This document shows, piece by piece, positions 31,810-44,429 of a stretch of DNA of 64,000 bases. Numbering within the stretch: the first letter of the stretch is position 1; every line of letters starts with the position of its first letter. The stretch covers positions 214,197 to 278,196 of the forward strand of contig SIJG01000023.1 of the NCBI GenBank assembly GCA_023374025.1, given 5' to 3'. This stretch comes from Heterodera schachtii. Taxonomy: Eukaryota; Nematoda; Chromadorea; Rhabditida; Heteroderidae. A program made the translations under genes and the position numbers. A model generated the notes under the pieces. The model saw only the letters and a list, made by a program, of their open reading frames with translations. It ran no database searches and had not been told where the DNA came from.

Positions 31810-32490
31810 CATGGGTTTTTTGTTTTCAGAACATGTGTTTGTAATTGTTGTGTTTTATGGCTGTTTTTACTTTTCAGAACGTGTGTTTGTGTTTTGTTGT
31901 GGTAATGGGTGTTTTTGCTTTTTTGTAATTGGTGTTAATGATTAATTGTTTTGTATTTCAGTGATAAACATTTTTGCTTTTGCAAATATGTAATTGTAAT
32001 TGTGATTTCTATGTTTTGTATGTATTTTTCTCTCTTTGGTTTATGTATTTTGTATTTTCCAGGAATGTCATTGCTTTCAGAACATTTTAATTGTGTTTTG
32101 ATTTTTGTGTTTTGTATGTCGTCTGATAATGTTTTGTTGTTTGTATGTCAGTGATAAACTTTTTGCATATTGTAATTGTGATTTAAATTGGTGTGTATTT
32201 TCTCTTGTTTAATATTCGGATTTGTATTTTCAGAACGTGTGTTTGTGATTTTCGGTGTTTGTACGTCTCTGATAATGTTTTATTGTAATTGCGATTTGTA
32301 TTCTTTGTATTTTTTCCGTGTTTAATTTCTTTGTATTTTGTGTTTTATGAGTGTTTTTGCCTTTCAGAATGTTTGTTTGTAATTTTGTGTTTTTATGGCT
32401 GTTATTGCTTTTCAGAACGTGTGTTTGTGATTGGTTTGGTTTTCAGTGCTTTCAGAATGTTTGTTTGTAATTTGTTGTGATTAGTTTGTT
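31810..32490 (+). repeat. TG-rich degenerate minisatellite
   Basis: Diverged repeats of CAGAACGTGTGTTTGTAATT and GTTTTATGGCTGTTTTTGC units with variable spacing, starting about 280 bp past the GPCR stop. Open frames through it are compositional. Confidence 0.7.
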
Positions 32491-32544
32491 TGTTTTATCA
32501 AGGAAAGATGAAAGCTAACAACAAATTATGAAATTTTTTAAATA

Positions 32545-32660
32545 CCGTATTTTCTCTAATTAAGGCCCCGGGGGGATTATTTTTCAACCTCTTCAGAAAG
32601 GGGAACATAATTGGAGACAGGGCCTTTAATGGAGACAGGGCCTTAATTAGAGAAATACGG
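32545..32660. mobile_element. Tc1/mariner-type MITE, 116 bp
   Basis: Near-perfect inverted ends CCGTATTTTCTCTAATTAAG and its complement CTTAATTAGAGAAATACGG, flanked by TA at 32543-32544 and 32661-32662. It contains GGGATTATTTTTCAACCTCT and GGAGACAGGGCC, matching the interior of the element at 30463. Confidence 0.85.
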
Positions 32661-32973
32661 TAATTCCCTTCAGAAGATTCAATTTGCTTAAAAGGTACCT
32701 AATTAATGAACAAAAAGTCCTAGATTTGAAATTGGTGCAGGAACATATACTGAAACCAAAAATTCTCGGAATTCCGGCTTCTAACAAATTACGAGCCCTG
32801 GTTTTTTTGTGCCGATGAATAAATTTTTAAATGTAATCGCAAATGTTTTCGATGTTTTTAATTTTATATTTACAAATTAAAAAAAAACGAAATTAGTTAT
32901 AATTTTACACCTAAAATTTAATTCTATGGCAAAAACAGTAAAACAAATCCTAAGTGAAAAAGAAAACACAATT

Positions 32974-35023
32974 TTATTCAGCCAAAAATTCAAGTGTGTC
33001 GTTCCATTTGCCGTCTTCGTTCACATTTGCCAGCATGGCACGCATTTCGGCCGGACATTGGGCCACACGGCGAAAGCTCGGGTTGGCATTCAGCACTGAA
33101 ACTTATTTGAAATTTAATTACTGATTGTTCGTTCGTGAATAGTAAATAAAATTTTGAAAAATTCTTGTAAAAATTTGAAAAAATTGACCCATGAGCAATT
33201 AAAGTTGAGCTAAAATTTTAGCCCATCTATCCGCTGTTAAGTGTTTGTTCGGGACTCTCTCCACCCCCCGCCCCTCTCACCTTCGACGGAAAAACTGCGC
33301 TTCAACGCGACCGCCGCCACAGCGCACCGGTGGGCCAATTTTGTGCGGTCGCCGCTGCCCTCCGGCGCCACCGACGACGCCGCGCCCATTTGGACACCGT
33401 CCTCAAAACAGCGCATCAGCCGGGCGGGCCCATCAAGCTCCACGAAGCGACTGCAATTAACGCATGTGGGGATGAAATTTGAAAACTCTTAGAAAATTTC
33501 AAGGAAGATTGGAAAAAATTTCATAAATTTTTTCTTGAATTTTTTTTAGAAAAATTTGGGGGTGGGAGGGGACCTGAAACACCGGCGGCTGACATACATC
33601 AGTGCCGGCAGATAAGCCTTGACCATTGCCGAGATGGCGCCCACGCATTTGTGCCGATAGTCCTACGAAAAAAAAAAAAAATTAATTTGTGGCAAGCGGG
33701 TTAAAAAAATTTAGGGTTTTTTTTTTTCTAAAAACGAACCACGGAACGTTCACTGTCCACAGCGATGTCCAAACAGTGGGGCAGAAAGGTGGTGCTGCGC
33801 AACATCAATTGTTGAACCCGTTCATTGTACTGGGCAAGGACGGCGACGAGATGGACGAGCAACGCACTGCACGGGTCGAACTGCTTGGCCTGGAAACAGT
33901 AGCAATTTTTGAGCATTTAATTAAATAGAAATTTATGGAAAAAGGGAATAAAGAGAGCAATTGGATAAAAAAATGATATTAAAAAATAACTAAATAAAAC
34001 TGAGAGCCTTTTTAAGCCAACGCGTTGAGTGAAGAACCCCAAAAAGAATCTGAAAAAAATTCCAAGTGCCGGACCAAATTTTATATTTTTGCCCAAAATT
34101 TGGTCTCAAAATGCTCAAAATAAACTTGAAAACCCTGACAAAAGTTTGCAAAATTCCTTTTAAAGTAACAAATTATTTTGATTCCCTAAAAGAATTGGAA
34201 ATTCAAATCGAAATTCCCAAAATTCCAAGCCCCGTCCGACCAAAAATCGCTGGATGAGCTCAATGCCGCCCAATGAGCAGAAGTACTGGGCCAAATCCAT
34301 GTCACAGACGAGGTCACCTGACATTTTGGAAATTTTAGAAATTTTTCCGGCAAATTTTCCCCAAATTTCTCACCGATTTCCTCGAGAATGTCGTCAATGT
34401 CGCCCAGGTTGGCTTCGCTGGGCTCGCCCACCTCCTCCAGTCGGGCCATCCATCGCTTCAACTTTTTCACCGGGTCCGAGTCGGCCGCAATTTGGCCGAG
34501 CGCTGCCTCAAGCCAAGCACGGTCCTGGAGGGCAAAAAAAATTTAAAATAAAATTCCCGAAAAATTGGGATTGAATTTTTGCAACTCCAACATTAGGCTA
34601 AACGGCTTGAAAAATAAATTCCATCATTAAAAACTTGAGAGAGAAAAAGGCATAAAATTTACATATTTTAGAATCAATCGGCATAATAAAGCGAAGAAAA
34701 TGCTGCTAAATTTGAGATAAAAATGGTTATTAAGAGCAGTGGTGGCTTAGTAAAATACGAATTTTGAGTTTCAAATAAATTTCGGAAATTTGCCATTTTT
34801 AATTGCTTTTCCTCATGAAAAAGGGGGGTTCCAAATTTTCAACCCTAATTTTGGCCACCTCTTCTGACATTTGGCAATGGTTTGGGTCTGTCGGGCGCAC
34901 GCCTTGCGCTTCGGTTGCGACGGCCAACAATTGGTTAAGCATTGGCACATTTGTGCCGGTGGCGGACGCGGAATTTTGTGCCGTATTATTGTTGCTGGAG
35001 TTATTATTGTTTGTTGAGGACAT
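32974..35023 (-). CDS. HSPBP1: HspBP1/Fes1-type Hsp70 nucleotide-exchange factor
   Basis: Seven exons with fully consistent phases: 35023-34859, 34524-34374, 34317-34241, 33889-33740, 33662-33598, 33450-33281, 33095-32974, giving 299 residues. After a Ser/Asn/Thr-rich N-terminus comes MLNQLLAVATEAQG, then AWLEAALGQIAADSDPVKKL and ILEEIGDLVCDMDLAQYFCS followed by IGGIELIQRFL. This is the spacing and wording of the HspBP1 family (DLCENMDNAADFCQLSGM in human). Helical repeats follow (KCVGAISAMVKAYLPALI, FVELDGPARLMRCF), consistent with armadillo-like repeats that grip the Hsp70 ATPase lobe. Cytosolic role in ADP release is from family knowledge. Slightly shorter than human HspBP1. Confidence 0.82.
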
Positions 35024-35783
35024 TCAAAAAGCGAAAATAGAAAATTTTAGAGCTAAAATTATTTGAGTCAAATGTCAGGAAATGGAAACCATGGCAAAAT
35101 CATGCAATTTGCACTAACAAAAATTGCCTACTTTTCTCGGCTTTTCTCGTTATACTATTTAAAAAAGAAAATTATTGCAGCGAAATTTTGAATTTTTAAT
35201 TTGAAAAAATTAATTATTTTTTTTTGTGTGACCATTCAAAATTCGTTTTTTTTTTGTCAAAAGCAACCGGCAAAAGCGAAACTTTCTTAATTCTAACGGA
35301 AAATGGTTAAACGCCTCCTCTCTTTTTCCACAAAAAATAATGGTTTTAAATATCGGCAGACTGTTAATTTTTGCCGTTTTTATTTCACAAAACCAAGACA
35401 AATAAATAAATTAGTATCTCTAAAACCTTTAAAGTCAGTCAATTTTGCCCCGAACTCGAAAAAAGTCGAAAATTCATTTTTCATAATCTAAAAGATCTAA
35501 CAGAAGCAGACTGGAGGAAATAAAATGCTTTAAAAAATGCAAATCAACGGAAGACGGCCAACGGATTTTGAATAGGAGAGCGAAAACGACTAGCAAATGT
35601 CCATTTCGTGCATTTTCAATCGATTTTGGGGCAATAAATGTGGTTTTTTGGTGAAAAAAAATGGATTTTTGACATTTGTGAAAAGTGAAAAAAAATGTGG
35701 GGCCTAAATGGAATAAGAGCGATTTAATTTTCTAAATACCTAAAAAAATATCTATAATTTAGCTTAGATTTTAATTAAACATA
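35024..35783. other. Divergent intergenic region, likely bidirectional promoter
   Basis: 760 bp of AT-rich DNA between the minus-strand HspBP1-type gene and the plus-strand 446-aa gene, whose start codons face away from each other. No gene seen inside. Confidence 0.45.
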
Positions 35784-38501
35784 ATGCCTTTGACTAAACC
35801 GCACGAAAAAGACGAAGAGGAAGCGAATGCGCCAATGAAAACAGCGAAGAAACGCCAACGAAGCGAAGCAAAGGACGACAACGAAAACAACGACGACGAC
35901 GACACCAAATCAATTGGCACAACATCAACGCCATCACCACCACCAGCAGCAGATGAAGTGCGGGGACGACGGTTCAGCGAACGGTTGCATCGCAAAACGG
36001 TCCGAGGCCAAGCCGAACAATTGCAGTATTGGCAGTGCCATGTTGGGGAAGAAGCGGGCGGCGGAGGACAACGGCGGAATGCCAATGCCAGCGCCATTAC
36101 CAACACGACGAGGAAAAGAGCGGCGGCGACGGAATTGGTGCCGACAGTAAAAGCAGTGCCAACTTTGTCGTTCACCACCAACAAAATAACTCCGCTGTTC
36201 GCCACCGCCGTGCCGCCACCGTCCGAAAAGCGGTTGCGCCTGCAGACTTTTCAACAGATCGCTGACGACTTTGGACTACGTCTTACGGCACTTTGGTGAG
36301 CACAGAGCATGAGGAAATAAAAAACATTTTAAAGCGATTTTTTAAAATTTATAATGAATTACTTTTTTTTTTTTTCAAAATTATGATGAAATTATTAAAA
36401 AAAATTTTCAAAATTTTTCTTTCATGAAATTTTCTTATAAAAAACTTTTTCTGGGGAGGGGGTGGAACCAGTTGCTCCACAATTGTTACCATCAAATCTC
36501 ATTAAAATTCGAAAATCCTTCCCTGCGGCGCTTTTCTGCACCGCTTGAACCCCTCCTTTCACAAAATTTTTTTTTTTATAAATTTGGCAGCATTGACACA
36601 GAGAAAACCTTGTAATATATTGTTTTTTTACAGTGAACAATACTTTTTCTCACTGCTCACCAATGCCAGCGTTTGCCTCGTGCTCACAATTGACCCCCGT
36701 CAACAGATGGCCAAAATTTCCTACGAAAAGGCCTTGGGATGGTGGGTGATTTTTTTGCAAAAAAAAAAAAAAAAAATTTTTGAACGCCATCCGAACATAC
36801 GTTTTTTTTTGAAACTCAGAAATTTAAATGTTTTTATTTTAAATTCATTTAAGACACAGCCGATAAATTTCTATAAAACACGTGAATTTACACTTCAAAA
36901 TCAAAAACTTTCATGGCGGCAATTCATTAAAAAAAGTGTGTCCGGTCATCGATTTTTTTCTTTACCCCAATTTTTTTTTACGGATCTTTTGAGTTTGTTA
37001 AGCGCTTTCCATTTTAATTTCTTTTTTTTGCCAATAAAATTATTTATCAATGCCATTTTAAGTGGTGCACTGTTCAGCCAACCGGTGGAACTGTTCTCCT
37101 TTGTGTGGCCGTTGACTGATTGGCACCAATTTTTGTGGGGCGTCCGTGGCATTTTCCTCCTCTTTTTTGTCGGCTGTCCCCGCATTCGCATGGAGAAGCG
37201 TTTGGCAATTCAAAATGCCAACGGTGAGCAAAGCATATTGTGGCATTTCCATATTTAAAATTCAATTTTGGCACCTTTTTTGCATAGGTGGGACTCAAAT
37301 GATGGCAAACGAAACATCGTCCGTTCCGATCGTTGAAGAACCGCCGGAAGAGGACGGAATACGACAACAACAACAGAACAAACACATCGAGGAAGAAGAA
37401 GAAGCCTACGGCACTTTTTCAGTCACCGTCTCTCATCCGTAAGTTTTTGTGGAATACGGAATTAAAATGCCATGTTTTGTATGAAACTGGAATTTTATAT
37501 GTTTACTTTTCCGAAATAACAGTCTTTTGTTTCCTAATTACCTATCCTTTTTCTTGAAGGGATTTGCGCTTGGAAAGGATTGCTGGGGATTTGCTGCTGC
37601 GTTTGGTCATCGTTCCCGGGTGCGTTATACTTTTTGGCGGTTGCTTTGTGAAAAAAAAAACCGTTTTACGCTTTTATGACATTATTATTTTTTAAAATTT
37701 TTGTGCCACTTTTCGCCGCAATTTTTTGGCACTTTCACAGAAAGCACATTCAACTTTCACCGCATGAGCAACAACACACAAAGAATCGGACGAAGCAAAA
37801 GGGCGACGAATGTTTGACTTTTGAGGACTTCAAAGTGGCGAATGACGACAGGGGATGGATCCGAGTGATTGAAGGGGGCGGAGTCAGGAAGAATGGACAA
37901 CGCAAGGTGGAAAACAATTATTAATAATTAGCTAATTATATATGTACAAAATTCACCAAATTCTAATCTCAAATTCGTATTCGGGTCATTTTGAGCGGGA
38001 AAAAAAGGCATTTGCAGGCACGCGGATTCGAACCGCCAGCACTGGGTAGTGTGGTGGTATGTGCTCTCGGACTTAGTGGGTGGGTCCCCATAGGTTCGAA
38101 TCCGCGCGCTACAAACAATTTTTTTTTGTCAATACTAAAACCTAATTGTAAGAAAACCAGAAATTTTGTGAGTGAAAACTTCTCTTATTTACTAAAAAAC
38201 ATTTTTTAAAGTTAATTTTTATTCATTTTTTGCCAGATTTTGATTTAATATGCCAATTTCAGGCAACCCGGACAGAGAATTGGTTGAAGATTTGTCGGGA
38301 ATTGTTCACATATGCCATCATTGGTGAGCAATTTGTAAATTACCTAATAATATCGAACTGATAAAAAAAAATTTTGCAGGAAAAAGTGCCGCAGTTTTTG
38401 AGGAATTTTTCCACATGGAACAAACGGCGGAAGAGCACAAAACAACAGCAGACAGATCAAATGAAGAAGATAGGAAGAGAAGAATGGAATTAAAGAAATA
38501 A
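35784..38501 (+). CDS. Unrecognised 446-aa protein
   Basis: Eight exons with consistent phases: 35784-36295, 36634-36741, 37063-37223, 37288-37438, 37560-37619, 37741-37906, 38263-38323, 38380-38501; TAA at 38499-38501. The first 130 residues are low complexity, with acidic (DDNENNDDDD) and basic (RGRRFSERLHRK) patches, suggesting a nuclear or disordered N-terminus. The middle has LQTFQQIADDFGLRLTALC, FFSLLTNASVCLVLTIDPRQ and a hydrophobic GVRGIFLLFFVGCP. The C-terminus is charged (RKRRMELKK). A Glu-rich insert (EEEEEAYG) lies near residue 300. I do not recognise a family; the conserved-looking blocks and clean phases argue for a real gene. A tRNA-like inverted repeat lies in the intron after exon 6. 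It ends 376 bp before cfp-1. Confidence 0.72.
38018..38110. repeat. tRNA-derived inverted repeat with two B boxes
   Basis: GGATTCGAACC (38024-38034) and GGTTCGAATCC (38093-38103) are perfect complements, each a canonical pol III B box / T-arm, on opposite strands. The match extends outward as CGCGGATTCGAACC against GGTTCGAATCCGCG. The 58-bp loop contains GTGGGTGGGTCCCC. Neither strand folds convincingly into a full tRNA, so it is better read as a SINE-like or head-to-head tRNA remnant. Located in an intron of the 446-aa gene. Confidence 0.6.
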
Positions 38502-38877
38502 TTCATTTAATTGACCATAAATTCATTCTCAAAAGCATTTTTACTTTTATTAAATTGTTTTGTTGAAATTACCTAAAATAGGTATTTGCAGTAAATTATA
38601 ATACTTTGACTTTATAAAATATTAAAACTTTGCTTTTAATAAAGATTAAAAATTATTATTGGATTGATAATCTCTTAAATAAATTTAGTATCTGGAATTT
38701 TGAAAAATCGAAGCCCGTGTTTCGGTTTTACTTGGAGTTCGCACCTAAAAGTTTGAATTTTTATTTCAAAAAATTTCTGGCAAAATGTTTTTTTAATTAA
38801 AAAAATTAAATTGAAAACAAAATTTTCTTTATTTGTTAGTGAAAATCAGTTTAAAATTGCAAAAAATCTTCAATTTC
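38502..38877 (+). other. Intergenic between the 446-aa gene and cfp-1
   Basis: 376 bp, AT-rich, with AATAAA-like sequences shortly after the upstream stop (AATTCATTTAATTG, TTTTAATAAAG). The short same-strand spacing would allow an operon, but no trans-splice signal can be proved here. Confidence 0.35.
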
Positions 38878-41800
38878 ATGGCCAACACAAAGAAACATTC
38901 CAAGAAGAAAGAAGATGATGGGGAAGCGGAGGAAAAGCATTGCATCTGCGATTCCAAGTACATTTATTTGCATAATTTAAATCGTAATTATTAAATGATC
39001 CAAAATAATAATAAACAAATGAAAAATGCGTTTGCTTTGGGAAGGATTAACAAAAAATTGCGATTTTTTGGCCCTTTTTTAGAATTGGTGACCCAAATCC
39101 CGATTTTGTTTGGGTCTCGATCCCAGGGCTCTTTTTTTAACCAAAGCCGGGATCAAAAACCCGGGCAAATTCCGGCAGATCCCGAGCGGCACCAAAATTT
39201 TTAAAACAAAATTTTTCAAGGGATTATTCAACGCTGATGATCTGTTGCGACTACTGTCTTATTTGGTACCACGTCGAATGGTACGGTTGTGTTGTTTTAC
39301 AGTGTCTTATTTTTTATTGCAATAAATCATCATTTTGTGTCCCTTTTTTTTCAGTGTCAAAGTGACTGAAACTCAAGCAAAAATCTTCAAAAAATTTGCG
39401 TGCCATTTTTGCACCGCCAAAGACCCGAGCTGTGTAACGCTGCACAAGAAATGGGCCAAGGGTGTTGTGATGAGCAAACATCGGGGCACAAAAAGCGGCG
39501 GAAGCGCCAAAAACAAAGGTTTTTTTTGTTGGCATTATTGCAATTTGTTGGACCAAAAAAATACTTTTACATCTAATACATCATAAATTCTTGATATTAT
39601 TCGATAGCCCTGATTGTTCTATATTAATCTACGAAGGTTGAAAAAAAAATTCAGCCAAGATTCAAAAACTTATGACAAAAAAGTGAATTTTTTAATTTTT
39701 GGTCATAACTTTTTTGAAATACAACGAAATTCTTTGAATTTTTGCAGACTATAGAGAGAGATTAGAGCTATCGAATGTTACCAAGAAGGTTTAATTTGGA
39801 TGCTTCTAGAAAAAGTTATGATACTTTAAATTTGTTAAATTATTTGTATTCGTGTGAACTACGACAGAGCCGGGTTTTTTTTTCAAATTTTGGTCTTAAT
39901 TAAACAAAAAAACAATTCATTGGTGTTTTAAATAATAAAAATTCGCTAATTAATTAAATTAATTAGTCCAATTTCCGTTTTAGAGTCAAATGCTGGCAAG
40001 GAAAAGAAGGGCGAAAGGGAGACGAAAAGCGGTGGGACAGAAAAACGACGAAGGGAAAGGGAACGAAGCGGTGAATCGTCGTCCAAAACAGCAGGTGGTG
40101 GTACCAGGAAAAGCAACAGGACCAAGACGGACGGCGAGGAAAGCGAAGAGACGAGGAGGGCAACGCCCGAGGCAAATGCCGTACCGCCGACGGTGCCACC
40201 ACCGATGACGGCACAGCAGAAGCACCAGCTGGAACTGCAGGTGGCCAACCCGAATTTGCGGTGCAAAAATTGCATCGGTAAGCGGCGGTTGGGTCGTATA
40301 AAAATTGCGGGTAAAATTGGTGAAAGTCTAACGAATAGGTTACCAAATTTCTTGAAATAAATGTCATTTTTTTGGATTTCGGTTGGGATTTTGGGCTGGA
40401 ATAGGTACCAAAGATTGAAAAACAAAAATTTGACAAATTCTTAGGGTTCTGGAATTTCATCCCCGTTACTTGAATTTAGGTAACCGAATTTAGTGTTTTT
40501 GTCTGGGTAGGTTTCGTCATTGGTTCAACAAATTTTAACCATCGGCGGACGGATGCATTACTTTCCCCCTCGCAAAGTTTTTTTTTTTTTTATTAGTTTC
40601 CAAGCGATTTTTTGGAGAATTAAAATTTTTTTCATGAAATTTAAAATTTTGCAGAGAAAATTTTCAATTTTTTTTTCTTCAAGTTTTCTTTTAAAAAAAC
40701 TCCCGATATTTTTTTAACTATCCTCCACCCCACCTTCCATTTTGAGGCTGTTTTCGCGAGAAAAACTGTGGCAAATGTTTCACCTGTTGTGCTGCAACAA
40801 CAACAACCAACGACGACGACGACGCTCGCTGTTGTACGGCCCGAATTTGTGTGCAAGTGGAGGAGTTGCTGAAACAGCAGCAGCAGCAAAAAATGCCGTC
40901 GTCGTCATCGGCTGCCGTCGATGGCAAAACGTCGGAGGAAACGGAGGGGGAGGAAAATGGTGGCGAAAAGCGGACGACGGCACAGCAAATGGCGGGCGCC
41001 CGTGGCGAACGGAGGGGCGGCAGCAGCAAAAAGAAGGGCCGAAAGCCAAAGGCGGACAAACGGCACCGCCAAAACCAAACGACGGCACAACAACAGCAGC
41101 AGCAGCGAAAGCATCATCGGCACGGCGGACATGGCACAATGACGGCAGAGGAGCAGCAGCAGGCCACCAACGTGCAGCTGTTGAGGGCGTACGAGAATTT
41201 GTTGAGGCGTCGACAGAATAATGGAAATAGTGGCGGCGGTGGTGGCGTCGAAGGCGGTGGCACGAGCAGCCGAGGCAACAGAATTGCGGTAATTTGACCC
41301 CTAAATAGCAAAAATTAGTCATTTTTTGGCGTAAAACCACTATAAATTCGGGTGCACCCCAAAATTTCGCTGTCAAAATTTCGCCGGGACATAATTTCGC
41401 CAAAGAAAATTTTTTTTTAATTTGGAAATTTTCAAGAAAAATAATTCTTATTGTTAGAAATTTTTTTATATAGAAATTCCATTAAAAAATTTTTGAAAAA
41501 ATTTTTTAGCGATTTTTTGAAAATTTTCACTAATTTAAGAGAAAAAATTTTTGGCACGAAGAGCGAAAAAATTCTCTTACGGTGGAGAATCCTCCAAAAA
41601 AAAACAATTTTTTTTGATACGGGACTGGCGGGAGATTATTGGGATTCTAATGATTTTCGGGCCCAAATTTAAAAAAAAAACAGACCGCCAGGAATTTTTA
41701 ATTTTTTTAAACAAATTTTGTTGTGCAAAAAGAATATTTATTTTTATTTACCACATCATTCAAATTTTTGACGTAAGATTAACTCTATTCCAATTTATTT

Positions 41801-44017
41801 GGTTCAGCAGGAGGACTTGCATTGCCATGGTCCTGGATGCACCAATTCGGCACGGGTCGGCTCCAAATACTGCTCCGAGAACTGTGGCATTGAATTGGCC
41901 AAGGTCAGTCAGTCACTCAATTCTTTTTTTTCTAGTTTCAGATTACGATTTGCAGTTGAAAATTACTAAGTAATTAATTCTTGGGAAAATTTTTTATTCA
42001 TTCGATTCCCATGCAAAATTTAAAAACTAAAAAAAATTTTTGTTTGTTCAGCGGCGACTGCGTTTGATCCTTCCGCAACGGTTCAATGCCTTTTTTGGCG
42101 AAGCGCCGCACACGCAGACGGAGAACAACGCGCACATTGAGCGAATACAGGAGCAAATGGCGGACATCAACATCAGACTGGACGAGCTGGACCAGTGGAA
42201 GAACAATGTGCACCAATTCATGGTGGTGTTGAAGAGCAACACCTTCGTCGACAACGGCACCACCATCGCCATGGACAACGACGGCATCGCCATGGAACAA
42301 CAGTCAACGACGACGACAAAACGATCGCCAAATGGTGGTGCCAATAGGGACGACGGGGATGGCGGAAATGATTGCCATGCTGCAGAAAATGGAAGTGAGG
42401 AGAAAAAGCCAACGATGATGACGGCGGTGGTGAAGAATGAGGACGAGAATATGGTAAGTTTTTGGGGTACTGCGCGAGATTCTCGGCCTTTTGGGTGGTC
42501 GAGAAAAGCATCCGAATACAGACCGACGCCGTCGGGGATTTTTGTTTATTTTATACCTTTTTTTTGACGCTTATTGTTAGCTTTTCTACTGAACAGTGTT
42601 GCATTCTGTTAAATGCTAACCGAATTTGGTTTAAATTAGTTCTCATTTTGTTCATGTTTCAGCTGGTCGGATGTCCGGTGTGCCATGGCGAATTCCAAAT
42701 GCGCGAAATTTGCAAACACGTGCACACATGCTTTGTGCGCTCGGAGCGTCAGACAACGTACGGCACGGATTACCAAGTGAGTGAGACGCAATCAGCCATG
42801 GCATTGAATTATATTTCCTTGGCTCATTCAAATTTTGAAAAATGCCAATTTTTATTTGAAAAAATGCGTGGTAAATCTCTTTGCCTGGTACGGTTTTGAT
42901 TTTTTTAAAATTTTTTAGATACCGAACAACCAATACAATTTGTACTGCGAGGCGTACAACAAAATTGACGGCACCTTTTGCAAACGGTTGCGCTACGCGT
43001 GCGCGGAACACTACCGGGACGAGTACGGGTTGGAGGTAGGGAAGTGGACGGACATGGACACCAACATTTGAAAAGCAAATCGAAACAAAAACAAAAAAAA
43101 CAATGGAATTCTCTTCGGATAAATTTCAATCGAAAATTTTAATTTTGCGAGCGGGCACTGATGGCAATTTTTGTGCCGAAATCATCTTATTAAATACTTT
43201 TTGAATTTAATTCCTACGGTTTAGGATGTTGTAAAAAAATTTGATTTTTTGAATTTAAATGTCTCAAATTTGAGGGGGCGGGAAATTAATTGTGATTGAT
43301 AAGAGCATGGAAGAATTTGTCAACTTTTGTCACCCGCTTCTCTCAAATTTCTGCCCCAACCATATACATGCCAATGTAATTCGACAGGTTTGTGGCTGTC
43401 CCCTGGGCTGGTACAAAGGCAATTCGCTCGAATTCCGTGCAATGTTCGCCGCTTCCTCACAACAACAACAACAGCAGGAGGAAGAGGGTGGCTATGCTTC
43501 GGCCCTGTCGTTCGGTGACGAAGGCTTTTGCCGGCAAAAACAGAAAAACTGTCGCGACCACAAAAATTGGGCACAGGTGGGAGGAGAGGGGGGGAGGGGG
43601 GAATTTGTACAAGTTCCGAGTTTTTGCAAAAAAAACTTGGGTTTGGAATGGGCGGAGATGGTGTATTTAGGGGTGCAAAAAACTGTCGGTTTTATTTTCA
43701 TTAAAAAAATTAGGGTCCCATTGGACGGGATGGAGCGCAAAAAATCGAATTCGTCGCCGAGATTTTGTCCCGTCCCCCCTCTTGGACTATCTTGGACTAC
43801 TATATCCCCAATTTCCGACCAATTTTGCGCATTTTTTTTTTTTTTGCAGACCGCCTTCAGTCTGATTGACAATGAACGGTTGAATTTGTTGAACAAATTT
43901 GACGAGTTGTGTGAGCAGCGGCGCCATCTGCAGCTGAAACTGCTCCAGCGGGGCGACATTTTGTCGCTGTTTTGCAACAACAGCGAACCGTCGTCCTCCA
44001 CGCCTATCACTAATTGA
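38878..44017 (+). CDS. cfp-1: CXXC finger protein 1 (CFP1), SET1/COMPASS subunit
   Basis: Eleven exons with perfect phase: 38878-38957, 39221-39280, 39355-39518, 39984-40277, 40747-41288, 41808-41903, 42052-42453, 42663-42776, 42919-43035, 43388-43576, 43850-44017; 741 residues (human about 656). Order of domains: PHD finger (HCICDSK, MICCDYCLIWYHVEC, FACHFCTAKDPS), basic linker, CXXC zinc finger (CKNCIGCFREKNCGKCFTCC ... CCTARIC), poly-Gln, a Cys-rich patch (CHGPGCTNSARVGSKYCSENC), coiled coil (IERIQEQMADINIRLDELDQ), and the C-terminal CFP1/Spp1 domain (GCPVCHGEFQMREICKHVHT, then NLYCEAYNKIDGTFCKRLRY and VCGCPLGWY). It should bring the SET1 H3K4 methyltransferase to promoters. The CXXC linker has Thr/Asn/Asp runs where the usual KFGG lies. 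Confidence 0.93.
39590..39800. repeat. Imperfect palindrome, same family as 2800-3062
   Basis: The left arm starts CTTGATATTATTCGATAGCC; the right arm ends AGAGCTATCGAATGTTACCAAG. The middle repeats AACTTATGACAAAAAAGTG against GGTCATAACTTTTTTG. It lies in cfp-1 intron 3. Confidence 0.75.
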
Positions 44018-44429
44018 TTTTGATTGATTGTCAATGATTGATGATCATTTTGTTTCGTTTTTTTGATTTCTTTTTGTCCATTTTCTTTCCTTTTTTTTTC
44101 TCGAGCCAAAGCAAATTTATTATGTGCTATATAAATGAATGAATGGTTGATGTTTTTTATTGATCATTATTGGAAGCATTTTGACCCTTGCTTGTTTGTG
44201 CTAGCCCAACTATTTGATTTGAAGCATGAAAATCGAAATTAACATTAAATTGATGAACTTTTTAACCTACATACACGAAATGATGAATTAAACATATGTA
44301 GATGGAAATAGCCAATTTAGGTTAAATCGAACGTTTAGAATCAATAGAAAAATGATTAGTTTTAGCATTTTGTTCAAAAACTGCGGCCTAAGACTTAGTT
44401 ATAACGTAATAAAAATTTGAAAGACTCAC

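Noticed and set aside
38040..38110. A functional tRNA gene
   Set aside because: B boxes are present on both strands, but neither orientation gives a convincing acceptor stem, D arm and anticodon arm together.
40780..41403. 207-codon minus-strand open frame
   Set aside because: Antisense shadow of the cfp-1 CXXC/poly-Gln exon, whose sense frame has correct splice phases and family motifs.
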